A stretch of DNA of 63,616 bases from an uncultured Oscillospiraceae bacterium. GTDB lineage: Bacteria > Bacillota > Clostridia > Oscillospirales > Ruminococcaceae. The position numbers and the translations under genes are program-made. Location of the stretch: NCBI GenBank assembly GCA_900552945.1, contig USBI01000004.1, positions 1 through 63,616 of the forward strand. Reading direction: 5' to 3'. This document shows positions 8,661 through 16,362 of the stretch, piece after piece. Within the stretch, counting starts at the first letter, position 1, and every line of letters begins with the position of its first letter. The notes under the pieces are model-generated. The model saw only the letters and a list, made by a program, of their open reading frames with translations, made no database searches and was not told the DNA's origin.

Positions 8661-9493
8661 TGCGGGTAGTAAAACAGCGTGCGTTTCACGGGGCGCTGAT
8701 TTCGGTTCTGCTTTTGTGCCTGTGCATGACCCTGCCCTTTTCCGCAAAAGCAGAGCAGCAGCATGTCTACGATCAGGCGGGGCTTTTTACCGAAGAGCAG
8801 ATCCAGTCCATGGAACAGCAGCTTTCCCAGCTGAGTGACAGATATAACATGGGCTTTGCGGTTGTCACGACCAACAATGCCTACGGCATGTCCGCGGCGG
8901 ATTATTCGCGCGACTTTTTTGACAGCAACGGCGTGGGTTACGGCAGTGATCTGCGCGGCGCCATGTTTTTGATCGATATGGACAACCGTGAGGAGTACTT
9001 TGCCGCGAGCGGCGCAGCTTATGACCTGATCGGTCAAGGCGAGATTGACGGGCTTCTGGACGAAGCTTATCCCTATCTGACCGAAGGGGATTATTACGGC
9101 GCTGCTCAGGTGTTTGTTGCCCGGGTGGACAGTTATTACGCCGAAGCGGTTTCTTCCGGCGCGTATGATCCCGTGACCGGAGAGGCGGATATCCGCTTTA
9201 CCATAGACGTTGGCCGTGCGCTGCTCATGGGCGGCATTGGGCTTGCGGTAGGTGCTCTGGTGGCGTTCTTTATCTGTTGGAGAATCGTGCGCCGCTATAA
9301 GATGCAGACGGTTGAATCGGCGTATCCTTTCCGTGAAAAAAGCCGTGTTCATCTGACTCAGTCGGAGGATGTGTTCTTGAACCGCGCGGTGACCAGCCAT
9401 GTGATCCAAAGCAGTTCGAGCGGGGGAGGAAGCCACAGTTCACGCAGTTCCGGTTCCAGCCGGAGTTTTGGCGGTGGCGGCCGTAAGTTTTAA
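8657..9493 (+). CDS. ydjH: TPM-domain membrane protein, YdjH/YgcG-like
   Basis: A 278-residue protein with a signal-like hydrophobic N-terminus (about 8-30). A TPM domain follows (about 35-165) with YDQAGLFTEEQIQSMEQQL and the central NNAYGMSAADYSRDFFD region. One membrane helix (about 180-205) precedes a cytoplasmic tail ending in a serine/glycine-rich stretch (SSSGGGSHSS ... GGGGRKF). This arrangement is characteristic of YgcG/YdjH proteins, with the TPM domain outside the membrane. It is the last gene of the operon, overlaps the YdjG-like gene by 4 nt, and is followed by a strong terminator. Exact function is unknown. In B. subtilis the homologous protein acts with PspA in envelope stress. 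Confidence 0.85.
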   Translation: MMRVVKQRAFHGALISVLLLCLCMTLPFSAKAEQQHVYDQAGLFTEEQIQSMEQQLSQLSDRYNMGFAVVTTNNAYGMSAADYSRDFFDSNGVGYGSDLRGAMFLIDMDNREEYFAASGAAYDLIGQGEIDGLLDEAYPYLTEGDYYGAAQVFVARVDSYYAEAVSSGAYDPVTGEADIRFTIDVGRALLMGGIGLAVGALVAFFICWRIVRRYKMQTVESAYPFREKSRVHLTQSEDVFLNRAVTSHVIQSSSSGGGSHSSRSSGSSRSFGGGGRKF

Positions 9494-9496
9494 ACC

Positions 9497-9527
9497 AAAA
9501 GCCCGGCGGATACGCCGGGCTTTTTTG
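9497..9527 (+). terminator. terminator of the YdjGHI-like operon
   Basis: AAAAGCCCGGCG pairs with CGCCGGGCTTTTTT around a short loop, 3 nt after the TPM gene stop. Confidence 0.92.
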
Positions 9528-9577
9528 CGCTTGACAGACCGGATGTTGGGGAAACCAGACGGCGGTTTTCAAAAGGT

Positions 9578-9606
9578 TTGACGTGTGAAAAGCCGCCCGC
9601 TATAAT
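9578..9606 (+). promoter_or_regulatory. sigma-A promoter of kdgT
   Basis: TTGACG and a perfect TATAAT are separated by 17 nt. The leader to the ATG at 9675 is about 60 nt. Confidence 0.82.
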
Positions 9607-9674
9607 AAATCGTAGCTGTAATATCATTGTTTTATCCACTATAAAAGTCCAACCAGACAAAGAGGCAATCAATT

Positions 9675-10640
9675 ATGAAAACATTCCACATTCTTCAAAC
9701 CGTTCGCCGCGTTCCGGCCGGACTGATGTTTGTTCCACTGGTGTTGGGGGCGCTGCTCAACACTTTTGTTCCGCAGGCACTGGAGATCGGCACGCCGTTT
9801 TCCGCGCTTTTCTCTTCCAAAGGAACCATGTGCCTGATCGCACTCGCGCTTTTCTTTTCCGGTTCTCAGTTGGTTCCGTCCCAGATTCGCATGACGCTCA
9901 AACGAGGCGGAACGCTGGCGTTTTGCAAGCTGATTGTCAGCATTGGGGCCAGCGCGGTGTTTTGTGCGCTGTTTGGGAAAGAGGGCGTTTGGGGTATTTC
10001 ATCTCTTGCGTTGACGGTATCACTCACCAGTTTGCTCCCGGCTATTTACATTGGGCTGATGGAGGATTACGGCGATGAGATCGACCGGGCGGCTTATGGC
10101 ATCTTCAACGTGATTATGATTCCGGCGGTGCCGGTCTGCGTCCTCAGTTTTTCCAACAACGGGGGATTTCCATATCTGGCATTGCTCGCCTCAGTGCTCC
10201 CGTTTCTGCTTGGAATGCTCATCGGAAATCTCGACCCGGATTTCCGCCGGCTGTTCGAACCGGCTGGGACCATCTGCCTGCCGTTTCTCGGTTTTGCTCT
10301 CGGTGCTTCCATCGATCTGAAAAGCTGCGTTTACGCCTTTGTGGAAGGCCTGATTCTCACTGTTGTGTACCTGCTTGTTAACAATCTGCCGCTGTTGTTT
10401 GTGGAGCGAAAGCTGCTGCACCGCCCCGGTCATGCTTCTACTGCGTTTTGCGGGATTGCCGCTATGTCGCTTGCGACTCCTCAAATCGTTGCTGAGCTGG
10501 ACCCGTCCTTTCTTCCGTATGTGCAAAACGCGACAGCACAGATTGCCAGCGCTGTGGTGTTCACCAATATTTTAACCCCGCTTCTCACAAAATGGGTCGT
10601 TTGCCTGAATGAAAAACACCCGTGCCGCACCGCAAAATAG
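9675..10640 (+). CDS. kdgT: 2-keto-3-deoxygluconate permease family transporter
   Basis: A 321-residue polytopic membrane protein with about ten hydrophobic helices. The opening VRRVPAGLMFVPLVLGALLNTF and the later ALFFSGSQL are typical of the KdgT family, which takes up 2-keto-3-deoxygluconate from pectin or uronate breakdown. The length agrees with the family. No kdgK or kdgA lies nearby, so the substrate is family inference. The promoter lies at 9578-9606. The ribosome site is weak (AGAGG). A GNAT gene follows 17 nt downstream and is probably cotranscribed. Confidence 0.85.
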   Translation: MKTFHILQTVRRVPAGLMFVPLVLGALLNTFVPQALEIGTPFSALFSSKGTMCLIALALFFSGSQLVPSQIRMTLKRGGTLAFCKLIVSIGASAVFCALFGKEGVWGISSLALTVSLTSLLPAIYIGLMEDYGDEIDRAAYGIFNVIMIPAVPVCVLSFSNNGGFPYLALLASVLPFLLGMLIGNLDPDFRRLFEPAGTICLPFLGFALGASIDLKSCVYAFVEGLILTVVYLLVNNLPLLFVERKLLHRPGHASTAFCGIAAMSLATPQIVAELDPSFLPYVQNATAQIASAVVFTNILTPLLTKWVVCLNEKHPCRTAK

Positions 10641-10657
10641 TTTACGAGGAGTATAAT

Positions 10658-11107
10658 ATGAATATTATAATACGAAAAGCAGTCAAAAAAGACGCTCCGG
10701 CATTGAAAAAATTGCTGGACGAGCTGATGGGTGAGGAAAACCGGCTGGAGGATATTGAGCAGGCGCTGGATGTTATCCTGCCCGATGACCGATATTGTTT
10801 GCTGGCGGCTTGTGAGGAAAACGGCAGGGTGGTCGGCACGCTGATGGGGGTCATCTGTCAGGACCTTGCGTTTGGCGGGAGACCTTTTGGCGTTGTGGAA
10901 AACGTAGTTGTTTTAAGTGACTGCCGTGGGCAGGGAACCGGAAAAAAGTTGTTTGAAGCCATTGAAGATTGGGCTGTGAAGCAGAAGAAGTGTGCGTACC
11001 TCATTCTGGTTTCGGGCGCGCAACGAACACAGGCGCATCGTTTTTATGAAACAATTGGATACAGCCGTGAAGCCGGCTACCGCAAATATTTTGTAAAATA
11101 TGAATAA
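10658..11107 (+). CDS. GNAT-family N-acetyltransferase
   Basis: A 149-residue protein starting at ATG 10658 after a GAGGAG site; an upstream in-frame ATG overlaps kdgT and lacks a ribosome site. It shows the single GNAT fold: the N-terminal IIIRKAVKKDAPALKKLLDEL helix, a beta4 strand (VVENVVVLSDCRGQGTGKKL) whose acetyl-CoA pyrophosphate loop is R-G-Q-G-T-G, and the C-terminal FYETIGYSR. The acceptor substrate cannot be predicted. It sits behind kdgT without its own promoter. Confidence 0.88.
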   Translation: MNIIIRKAVKKDAPALKKLLDELMGEENRLEDIEQALDVILPDDRYCLLAACEENGRVVGTLMGVICQDLAFGGRPFGVVENVVVLSDCRGQGTGKKLFEAIEDWAVKQKKCAYLILVSGAQRTQAHRFYETIGYSREAGYRKYFVKYE

Positions 11108-11149
11108 ATCATGTCTGGAACTGCAGGAAATTTTTTAAAAACTTTCACG

Positions 11150-11178
11150 TTGACAATGAGTTCACAACTGAATATAAT
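11150..11178 (+). promoter_or_regulatory. consensus sigma-A promoter of the T-box/cstA unit
   Basis: TTGACA and TATAAT match the consensus perfectly with a 17-nt spacer. A strong promoter is expected where attenuation sets expression. Confidence 0.92.
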
Positions 11179-11210
11179 AAAAACAGTCAAAAATTTGAAA
11201 AAGTTTTGAA

Positions 11211-11460
11211 CAGGACAGGTTGCTTTAACAAGGTTTCTGCAGAGAGTCGTCAGGTGGTGCAAGACGGTGAAACGGTTATTGCAATATCCCCTGCGAGCTG
11301 TCAGCTGAACGGAATGTCAGTAAGCATGACCGGATTTCCCCGTTAAAGGAAGAGCATTCGCTTTTGAGCCGATGCGGTGAGGGGCCTGTTAAAACAGGCA
11401 AACAGTGTGGTAACGCGGAGTTTATGCTTCGTCTCTGGAAAAGAGACGAAGCATTTTTTA
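11211..11460 (+). promoter_or_regulatory. T-box leader (tRNA-sensing riboswitch) with attenuator
   Basis: The leader has the T-box hallmarks. Stem I carries an AGAGAG-type motif (from 11241) and the distal GGTGGTGCAAGACGG element. The T-box sequence (about 11404-11420, TGTGGTAACGCGG) follows. A 13-bp terminator hairpin (11424-11454, ATGCTTCGTCTCT/AGAGACGAAGCAT) ends in a T run. Stem I closes by GACAG (about 11213-11217) with CTGTC (about 11298-11302). Uncharged tRNA should stabilise the antiterminator and turn on the downstream CstA-family transporter. The TGGT in the T-box fits a tRNA with discriminator A. The specifier lies in ATATCCCCTGCGAG; UAU or AUC are possible codons, and I could not decide between them. 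Confidence 0.88.
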
Positions 11461-11498
11461 TTTCCGCTTGTTTATCAAATATTCTGGAGGGATGAAAG

Positions 11499-13247
11499 AT
11501 GAATGGCATTTTAATGATGATCATTGCCATCGTCGTGCTGGGCGGCGCTTATCTCATTTATGGGCGCTGGCTGGCAAAAACGTGGGGAATTGACCCCAAG
11601 GCAAAAACGCCGGCTTATGAACTGGAAGACGGCGTGGACTACGTTCCGGCAGACCGGGGCGTTGTGTTTGGGCACCAGTTTGCTTCTATTGCGGGCGCGG
11701 GACCGATCAACGGACCAATCCAGGCGGCGATTTTCGGCTGGGTACCGGTACTTTTATGGGTGCTGATCGGCGGCGTGTTTTTCGGCGCAGTACAGGATTT
11801 TGCGTCTATGTATGCTTCGGTCCGTAATAAGGGGCGCACCATTGGCTATGTTATTGAAGAGTATATCGGCAAAACTGGTAAAAAGCTGTTTTTGCTCTTC
11901 TGCTGGCTGTTCTGCATTCTGGTCGTTGCGGCATTTGCCGACGTTGTTGCTGGTACCTTTAACGGGTTTTCCACCGCGAGTGACGGCACGGTGTCTACCA
12001 TTACCGCAAATGGTTCGGTTGCGATGACCTCCATGCTGTTCATCATTGAAGCGGTTGCGCTGGGCTTTATTCTTCGGTATGCCAAACTCAACAAGTGGAT
12101 CAATACCGCCATCGCAGTTGTACTTCTGGTCGCGGCTATCGTGATTGGCCTTGCCTGCCCGATCTATGCATCGCAGGATTGGTGGCACATCATTGTGTTT
12201 ATCTACATAATGATTGCCTCTGTCGTTCCGATCTGGGCACTGCTTCAGCCGCGTGATTACCTCAACAGCTACCTGCTTGTTGCGATGATCGTTGCGGCGG
12301 TCATTGGCGTATTTGTCGCCAACCCGTCCATCAACCTTCCTGCGTTTACAGGGTTTGAAGTTGACGGACAGTACCTCTTCCCGATTCTGTTTGTTACCAT
12401 CGCCTGCGGTGCGGTATCCGGTTTCCATTCGCTGGTTTCTTCCGGTACAGCATCCAAACAGATTAAGAATGAAAAAGATATGCTTCCGGTTTCCTTCGGC
12501 GCAATGCTCATGGAGTCACTTCTTGCGGTTGTTGCCCTCATTGCGGTTGCTTCGTTCGCAACCGGTGCGGCAGCGGAACAGGGACTTACCACTCCGCCGC
12601 AGATTTTCGCGGGCGGCGTTTCCAACTTCCTTGCAACCATCGGCCTTCCCAGCGATGTAGTGTTTACCCTCATCAACCTTGCGGTTTCCGCGTTTGCGCT
12701 GACCTCGCTTGACTCGGTTGCGCGTGTTGGCCGTCTTTCTTTCCAGGAACTTTTCCTGGATGCTTCCATCAAGGATGAGGACATTGGCCCGGTACGCAAA
12801 GTGCTTACCAACAAATACTTTGCGACGATCATCACACTCGGCCTTGCTTACGCGCTTGCGAAAGCCGGCTATGCTGCGATCTGGCCGCTCTTCGGCTCTG
12901 CGAATCAGCTGCTTTCTGCTCTGGCGCTTATCGCTTGTGCGGTGTTTATGAAACGCACCAAACGCAAGAGCGCGATGATGTACATCCCGATTGCGGTTAT
13001 GGTTGCTGTAACCTTTACCGCGCTTGGGCTTACCATTTACCAGAAATCTGCCGCTATTATTACAGCGGCGTCAACCAATGTTGCGGCAGATGCACTGCAG
13101 CTTGTATTTGCGGTGCTGATCCTCGGCCTTGGCGTTTGCGTTGTGATCCAGGGCGTAAAACGTTTGCTTTCCAGAAATGATGCATCCGGTCCGGATAACA
13201 AAACCGATGACCCGGCTGTAAAAACGGCGGAACAGGCAAACGCATAA
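11499..13247 (+). CDS. cstA: CstA-family carbon starvation/peptide transporter
   Basis: A 582-residue membrane protein with about 15 hydrophobic helices. The N-terminus (GRWLAKTWGIDPKAKTPAYE, DGVDYVPADRGVVFGHQFASIAG) is diagnostic of the CstA family, whose members take up pyruvate or peptides. It is shorter than enterobacterial CstA (about 700 residues), as common in Bacillota. The start is ATG after TGGAGGGATG. A T-box leader immediately upstream implies expression on starvation for one amino acid, which favours amino acid or peptide uptake over pyruvate here; this is inference. It is monocistronic with its own terminator. Confidence 0.9.
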   Translation: MNGILMMIIAIVVLGGAYLIYGRWLAKTWGIDPKAKTPAYELEDGVDYVPADRGVVFGHQFASIAGAGPINGPIQAAIFGWVPVLLWVLIGGVFFGAVQDFASMYASVRNKGRTIGYVIEEYIGKTGKKLFLLFCWLFCILVVAAFADVVAGTFNGFSTASDGTVSTITANGSVAMTSMLFIIEAVALGFILRYAKLNKWINTAIAVVLLVAAIVIGLACPIYASQDWWHIIVFIYIMIASVVPIWALLQPRDYLNSYLLVAMIVAAVIGVFVANPSINLPAFTGFEVDGQYLFPILFVTIACGAVSGFHSLVSSGTASKQIKNEKDMLPVSFGAMLMESLLAVVALIAVASFATGAAAEQGLTTPPQIFAGGVSNFLATIGLPSDVVFTLINLAVSAFALTSLDSVARVGRLSFQELFLDASIKDEDIGPVRKVLTNKYFATIITLGLAYALAKAGYAAIWPLFGSANQLLSALALIACAVFMKRTKRKSAMMYIPIAVMVAVTFTALGLTIYQKSAAIITAASTNVAADALQLVFAVLILGLGVCVVIQGVKRLLSRNDASGPDNKTDDPAVKTAEQANA

Positions 13248-13258
13248 TTGTTCGTGTT

Positions 13259-13295
13259 AAAAAAGCGGATGTGTTTTTGCACATCCGCTTTTTTG
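13259..13295 (+). terminator. cstA terminator
   Basis: AAAAAAGCGGATGTG pairs with CACATCCGCTTTTTT around TTTTTG, right after the cstA stop. Confidence 0.92.
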
Positions 13296-13315
13296 TGTGT
13301 TTAAAAGGGAAAAGA

Positions 13316-13344
13316 TTGCGTACGGGTTGCGCGGATGGTATGAT
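13316..13344 (+). promoter_or_regulatory. sigma-A promoter of the P-loop kinase gene
   Basis: TTGCGT and TATGAT are separated by 17 nt. The start codon at 13366 is about 22 nt downstream, giving a very short leader. Confidence 0.65.
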
Positions 13345-13365
13345 GGGTAAAAAGGGGGAGTGCCC

Positions 13366-13866
13366 ATGAAAAAGTTGGTGTTGATCAACGGCACTATGGG
13401 TGTGGGTAAGACAACAGTGTGTGAACAGCTGCTTCCTCTTTTGGATGCGGCGGTTTATCTGGACGGCGACTGGTGCTGGAAGATGCACCCGTTTGTGGTC
13501 AACGAAGAAAACAAAGCGATGGTGCTCAAAAACATTGCATTTCTGCTGCGCAGTTTTCTTAACAATTCCGGTCTGGAGGTGATTCTGTTCAGCTGGGTCA
13601 TGCAGGAAGAAAACATCGTTTCAGACCTGCTTTCTCTTCTGGACGGCTGTTCCTACCGCCTGTACCGGTTTAAACTCGTCTGCGATGAGACCGCTTTGCA
13701 GAAGCATCTGCAAAAGGACATTGACGCCGGCATCCGCACGCCGGATGTGATGGAACGAAGTCTGGCGCGCCTGCCGCTTTATGAAGCGATGGCGGGCGAC
13801 CCGGTGGACACCGGTGTGCTTTCACCGCAAGAGGCGGCAGAGTATATCAAATCACAAATTGACTGA
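13366..13866 (+). CDS. P-loop nucleotide kinase-like ATPase
   Basis: A 166-residue protein, with ATG 13366 placed 5 nt after AGGGGGAG; an in-frame GTG at 13360 is less likely. The Walker A motif NGTMGVGKTT is at residues 7-16, and YLDGDWCW (about 33-40) resembles the acidic strand-2 end of small-molecule kinases. The rest fits the AAA_18/AAA_33 kinase group that includes shikimate and chloramphenicol phosphotransferase-like enzymes. The phosphate acceptor is unknown. It has its own promoter, and a second promoter follows immediately. Confidence 0.78.
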   Translation: MKKLVLINGTMGVGKTTVCEQLLPLLDAAVYLDGDWCWKMHPFVVNEENKAMVLKNIAFLLRSFLNNSGLEVILFSWVMQEENIVSDLLSLLDGCSYRLYRFKLVCDETALQKHLQKDIDAGIRTPDVMERSLARLPLYEAMAGDPVDTGVLSPQEAAEYIKSQID

Positions 13867-13875
13867 ATCAATCAA

Positions 13876-13904
13876 TTGACAGAGGAAACTGATTTTGATA
13901 TACT
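13876..13904 (+). promoter_or_regulatory. sigma-A promoter of the small membrane protein gene
   Basis: TTGACA and TATACT are separated by 17 nt, starting 10 nt after the preceding gene. Confidence 0.85.
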
Positions 13905-13954
13905 GAAAATAGAAATGGATCATTGGGATGAAATGCGAAAAGGAGGGAAGTTTT

Positions 13955-14329
13955 ATGAAAAAAGCTTTCTACTGGGTGTTGTTTTCATTGTCGGCGCTGC
14001 TTCCGTTCGGACTGGGTTGGCTGATCAACTGGCTGGATGCACTTCGTGCGCAGACCTTTGACTTTTCGTGTTTTGTCTGGATCTTCTTCTCACTTGCTGC
14101 GGGCGGAGCGGTCATTGGCAGTTTTTTGGTGCTTCACCGTACAGTCGGAAAATGGTTCACGCCGCTTCTTCTCTGCGTGATTTATGTGGCTTATCTTATT
14201 TTAGCATCGGTTGTGTATTTCGCGATTCCGCAGAACGTGTACACTCTCACCTTTGCGGCGTTGGGAGCCGGGTTGTTTTTTGTCGAAATGCTGCACAGTG
14301 CAGTGACTGGCAGAAACAAACAACGGTAA
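13955..14329 (+). CDS. small polytopic membrane protein, function unknown
   Basis: A 124-residue protein with about four predicted membrane helices. ATG 13955 lies 7-8 nt after AAAGGAGGGA; an in-frame ATG at 13928 lies before the ribosome site. I recognise no family. It has a strong promoter of its own and is followed by a terminator, so it is expressed as a single gene. Confidence 0.75.
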   Translation: MKKAFYWVLFSLSALLPFGLGWLINWLDALRAQTFDFSCFVWIFFSLAAGGAVIGSFLVLHRTVGKWFTPLLLCVIYVAYLILASVVYFAIPQNVYTLTFAALGAGLFFVEMLHSAVTGRNKQR

Positions 14330-14345
14330 AATGTGTTTCAAATAT

Positions 14346-14376
14346 AAAAAGCCGTCCGAACCGGACGGCTTTTTGC
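14346..14376 (+). terminator. rho-independent terminator
   Basis: AAAAAGCCGTCCG / CGGACGGCTTTTT hairpin 16 nt after the small membrane protein gene. Confidence 0.92.
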
Positions 14377-14594
14377 GTGGAAGAGCGGTCAGCAGAGGGG
14401 GAAAACGCCCAGTGCTTTTGCGGCAGCGGATTTAGAAGATAACGCGAGGAATCCAGCAGGTTTTCAGCAAGCTTAAACGGCAGATGCGGCACAGGAATAT
14501 GCCGCCAAAAACAGCGGATGCCTTTTTGGCGGACTGAAGCCGCTCGCGGGTACGGGGAAACTGTCGTGTTGCGCTTTAGAATCTGTGCGGATAT
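14377..14594. other. intergenic stretch without a recognised feature
   Basis: About 220 nt between two terminators. No open frame with a ribosome site was found. A TGCCGCCAAAAA / TTTTTGGCGG inverted repeat (about 14501-14533) is the only visible structure. It may be relic sequence or an unrecognised small RNA. Confidence 0.4.
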
Positions 14595-14633
14595 AAAAAA
14601 GCTCCCGCAAACAGCGCGGGAGCTTTCATTTTT
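14595..14633 (-). terminator. terminator of the MATE gene (bidirectional)
   Basis: AAAAAAGCTCCCGC / GCGGGAGCTTT hairpin with A/T tails, 10 nt beyond the stop of the minus-strand MATE gene. Confidence 0.88.
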
Positions 14634-14643
14634 CCGAAACAGG

Positions 14644-16041
14644 CTAAACCTTGAACCGGGTCCAACGTCCGCTCTTGAATCGGATATAGGTCATGATAAA
14701 CCGAGCGAACTGATCAAAGGCAAGGCCAATCCACGCGCCGAACAGGCCAAGGCCCAGCGGATAACAGAGCAGCCAGCCTGCAAACGGACGGATGAACGCA
14801 ACGCTGACAAACGAGACCAACGCGGTGAATTTGGTGTCGCCCGCGCCGCGCAGACATCCGGAAAAGACCACCTGAGAAATCTGTAAAAATACAACTACCG
14901 TGAGGATGGACATGATCATGGTTCCATAATCCAGCACGACCGTTTCGTCTGAAAACAGGCTGAAGATCGGCCTGCCAAGCGATAGAAAGATGATGGAAAG
15001 AAAGGCGGCGAAAATAAGCCCCAGCCGCTGACAGACACTGCCGTAAATTCGCGCCATGTCCACCCGCTTGGCACCAAGGCTTTGGCCGACCAGCGCAACA
15101 GACGCGACGGACAATCCGTCCCCAAACGAAAAGGAAAGGCTCATAATATTCATGCCGACCTGGTGTGCCGCAAATGCGATGGTACCTAAGTTGGCGACAA
15201 CGATGGAGTAGGTGAGAAAGCCGATACGCAGGAAAATCTGCTCGGCAAGAGTACTTGAACCGATGTTGACAATGGAAAATAAGGTGCGCTTGTCAAACCG
15301 GAAGTCGTCTTTGGTGAGATGACGGAAACAAAGGTATCCGTCCCGGTGCAAAATGGACGCGACGCTCATGATGAGCGCGGCAACTGTGCCGATGACGCTC
15401 GCAATCGCGGCGCCTTTGACGCCCAGTTTCGGAAAACCGAGATTGCCGCCGATGAGCAGATAGTTGAAGATGATGTTAACGCCGTTGGAAACAATGTTCG
15501 TATACATGGCGATCCTGGTGTTGCCGATGCCGCGCTGTGCCGCGTTGATAACAAGTGACACGACATTGAAGACCATGCCGCCCATGATAATTGAAAAGTA
15601 CGCGGAAGCATCCGCGTGGGTTTCCTCATTCGCTCCGGCAAGGGTGATGATCGGATCGGCAAAGGCCACGCAGACAACGCTGACAATGACCGTCATGACA
15701 AGGGTGATCATGAGTGCCTGCATCAGCACACGGTTGGCGGCTTCCCGGTCTCCTTCTCCCTTTCGGTGTGCGACGATTGCGGAAACAGCAACATTAAGCG
15801 AGATGAAAAAAGCCAGCCCGATAAATTTCGGCTGGGTAGTGAGTCCGACCGCGGCGATCGCCGCTTCTCCCAGCCCGCTGACCATGATGGTGTCGATAAA
15901 CCCGACCAGCGCCACTAGAAAGGATTCCAAAATGGAAGGCCATGCAATATTGATGGTTGTTTTTAAAATCGTGCGGTCTGAAGGGATTTCTCCTGCCGGC
16001 TGTGTACCGCGGAGCATTTTTTGAGCGTTAAAAAATCGCAT
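14644..16041 (-). CDS. MATE-family multidrug efflux transporter
   Basis: A 465-residue membrane protein with about 12 helices in two homologous halves. The first half contains AWPSILESFLVALVGFIDTIMVSGLGEAAIAAVGLTT; the proline-containing first helix and FxDTxMVxxLG pattern are typical of MATE/NorM antiporters, which export cationic drugs or metabolites using Na+ or H+. ATG 16041 lies 6 nt after AAAGGTG; a longer frame up to 16125 has no ribosome site. It is divergent from a PocR-AraC regulator with a 320-nt gap that holds candidate operators, so it may be controlled by it. Confidence 0.9.
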   Translation of the reverse strand: MRFFNAQKMLRGTQPAGEIPSDRTILKTTINIAWPSILESFLVALVGFIDTIMVSGLGEAAIAAVGLTTQPKFIGLAFFISLNVAVSAIVAHRKGEGDREAANRVLMQALMITLVMTVIVSVVCVAFADPIITLAGANEETHADASAYFSIIMGGMVFNVVSLVINAAQRGIGNTRIAMYTNIVSNGVNIIFNYLLIGGNLGFPKLGVKGAAIASVIGTVAALIMSVASILHRDGYLCFRHLTKDDFRFDKRTLFSIVNIGSSTLAEQIFLRIGFLTYSIVVANLGTIAFAAHQVGMNIMSLSFSFGDGLSVASVALVGQSLGAKRVDMARIYGSVCQRLGLIFAAFLSIIFLSLGRPIFSLFSDETVVLDYGTMIMSILTVVVFLQISQVVFSGCLRGAGDTKFTALVSFVSVAFIRPFAGWLLCYPLGLGLFGAWIGLAFDQFARFIMTYIRFKSGRWTRFKV

Positions 16042-16281
16042 AAAAACACCTTTGCTGTAATGTATTTGTGTGATGATTGCTTTGCTAACTATTTCAATTA
16101 TAGACGAGTAACAGAAAACATGCAAGTTTTTAACCTTGTTTTCGTCAAATGTATAAAATATTGGCCTGAAATTCTGTACAGGTGTACGAATTTTGCAGGA
16201 CCTTCAAATTACAGAAAGGAAAAGCGGCGTTGTTTTTTAATTCGTGAGTTGAAAAGCGGAGGAAAATCCTTTATGATAAAG

Positions 16282-16336
16282 TTGTACCAAAAAGTAAAAA
16301 ATTGTACAATATTTTACGGCTTTGCAACGGTATAAT
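16282..16336 (+). promoter_or_regulatory. phased TTGTAC repeats and -10 box upstream of the PocR regulator
   Basis: Two TTGTAC hexamers start at 16282 and 16302, exactly 20 bp apart on the same face of the helix, as AraC-type direct-repeat operators often are. A TATAAT lies at 16331-16336 without a good -35 box, which fits an activator-dependent promoter. A further GTAC cluster (TGTACAGGTGTACG, about 16175-16188) lies upstream. The rest of the 16042-16362 gap shows no gene. Confidence 0.5.
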
Positions 16337-16362
16337 GGTTGCAGAGAGACAAGGTGACCGTT

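Noticed and set aside
5456..9493. Phage structural genes, suggested by the 'virion core protein' name of SPFH relatives
   Set aside because: The name is historical. The TPM and zinc-ribbon neighbours and the single operon point to a cellular membrane module, and no other phage genes are present here.
9578..10078. 166-codon open frame overlapping the kdgT start in another frame
   Set aside because: It begins inside the kdgT promoter and overlaps the clear KdgT reading frame; no ribosome site or conserved motif.
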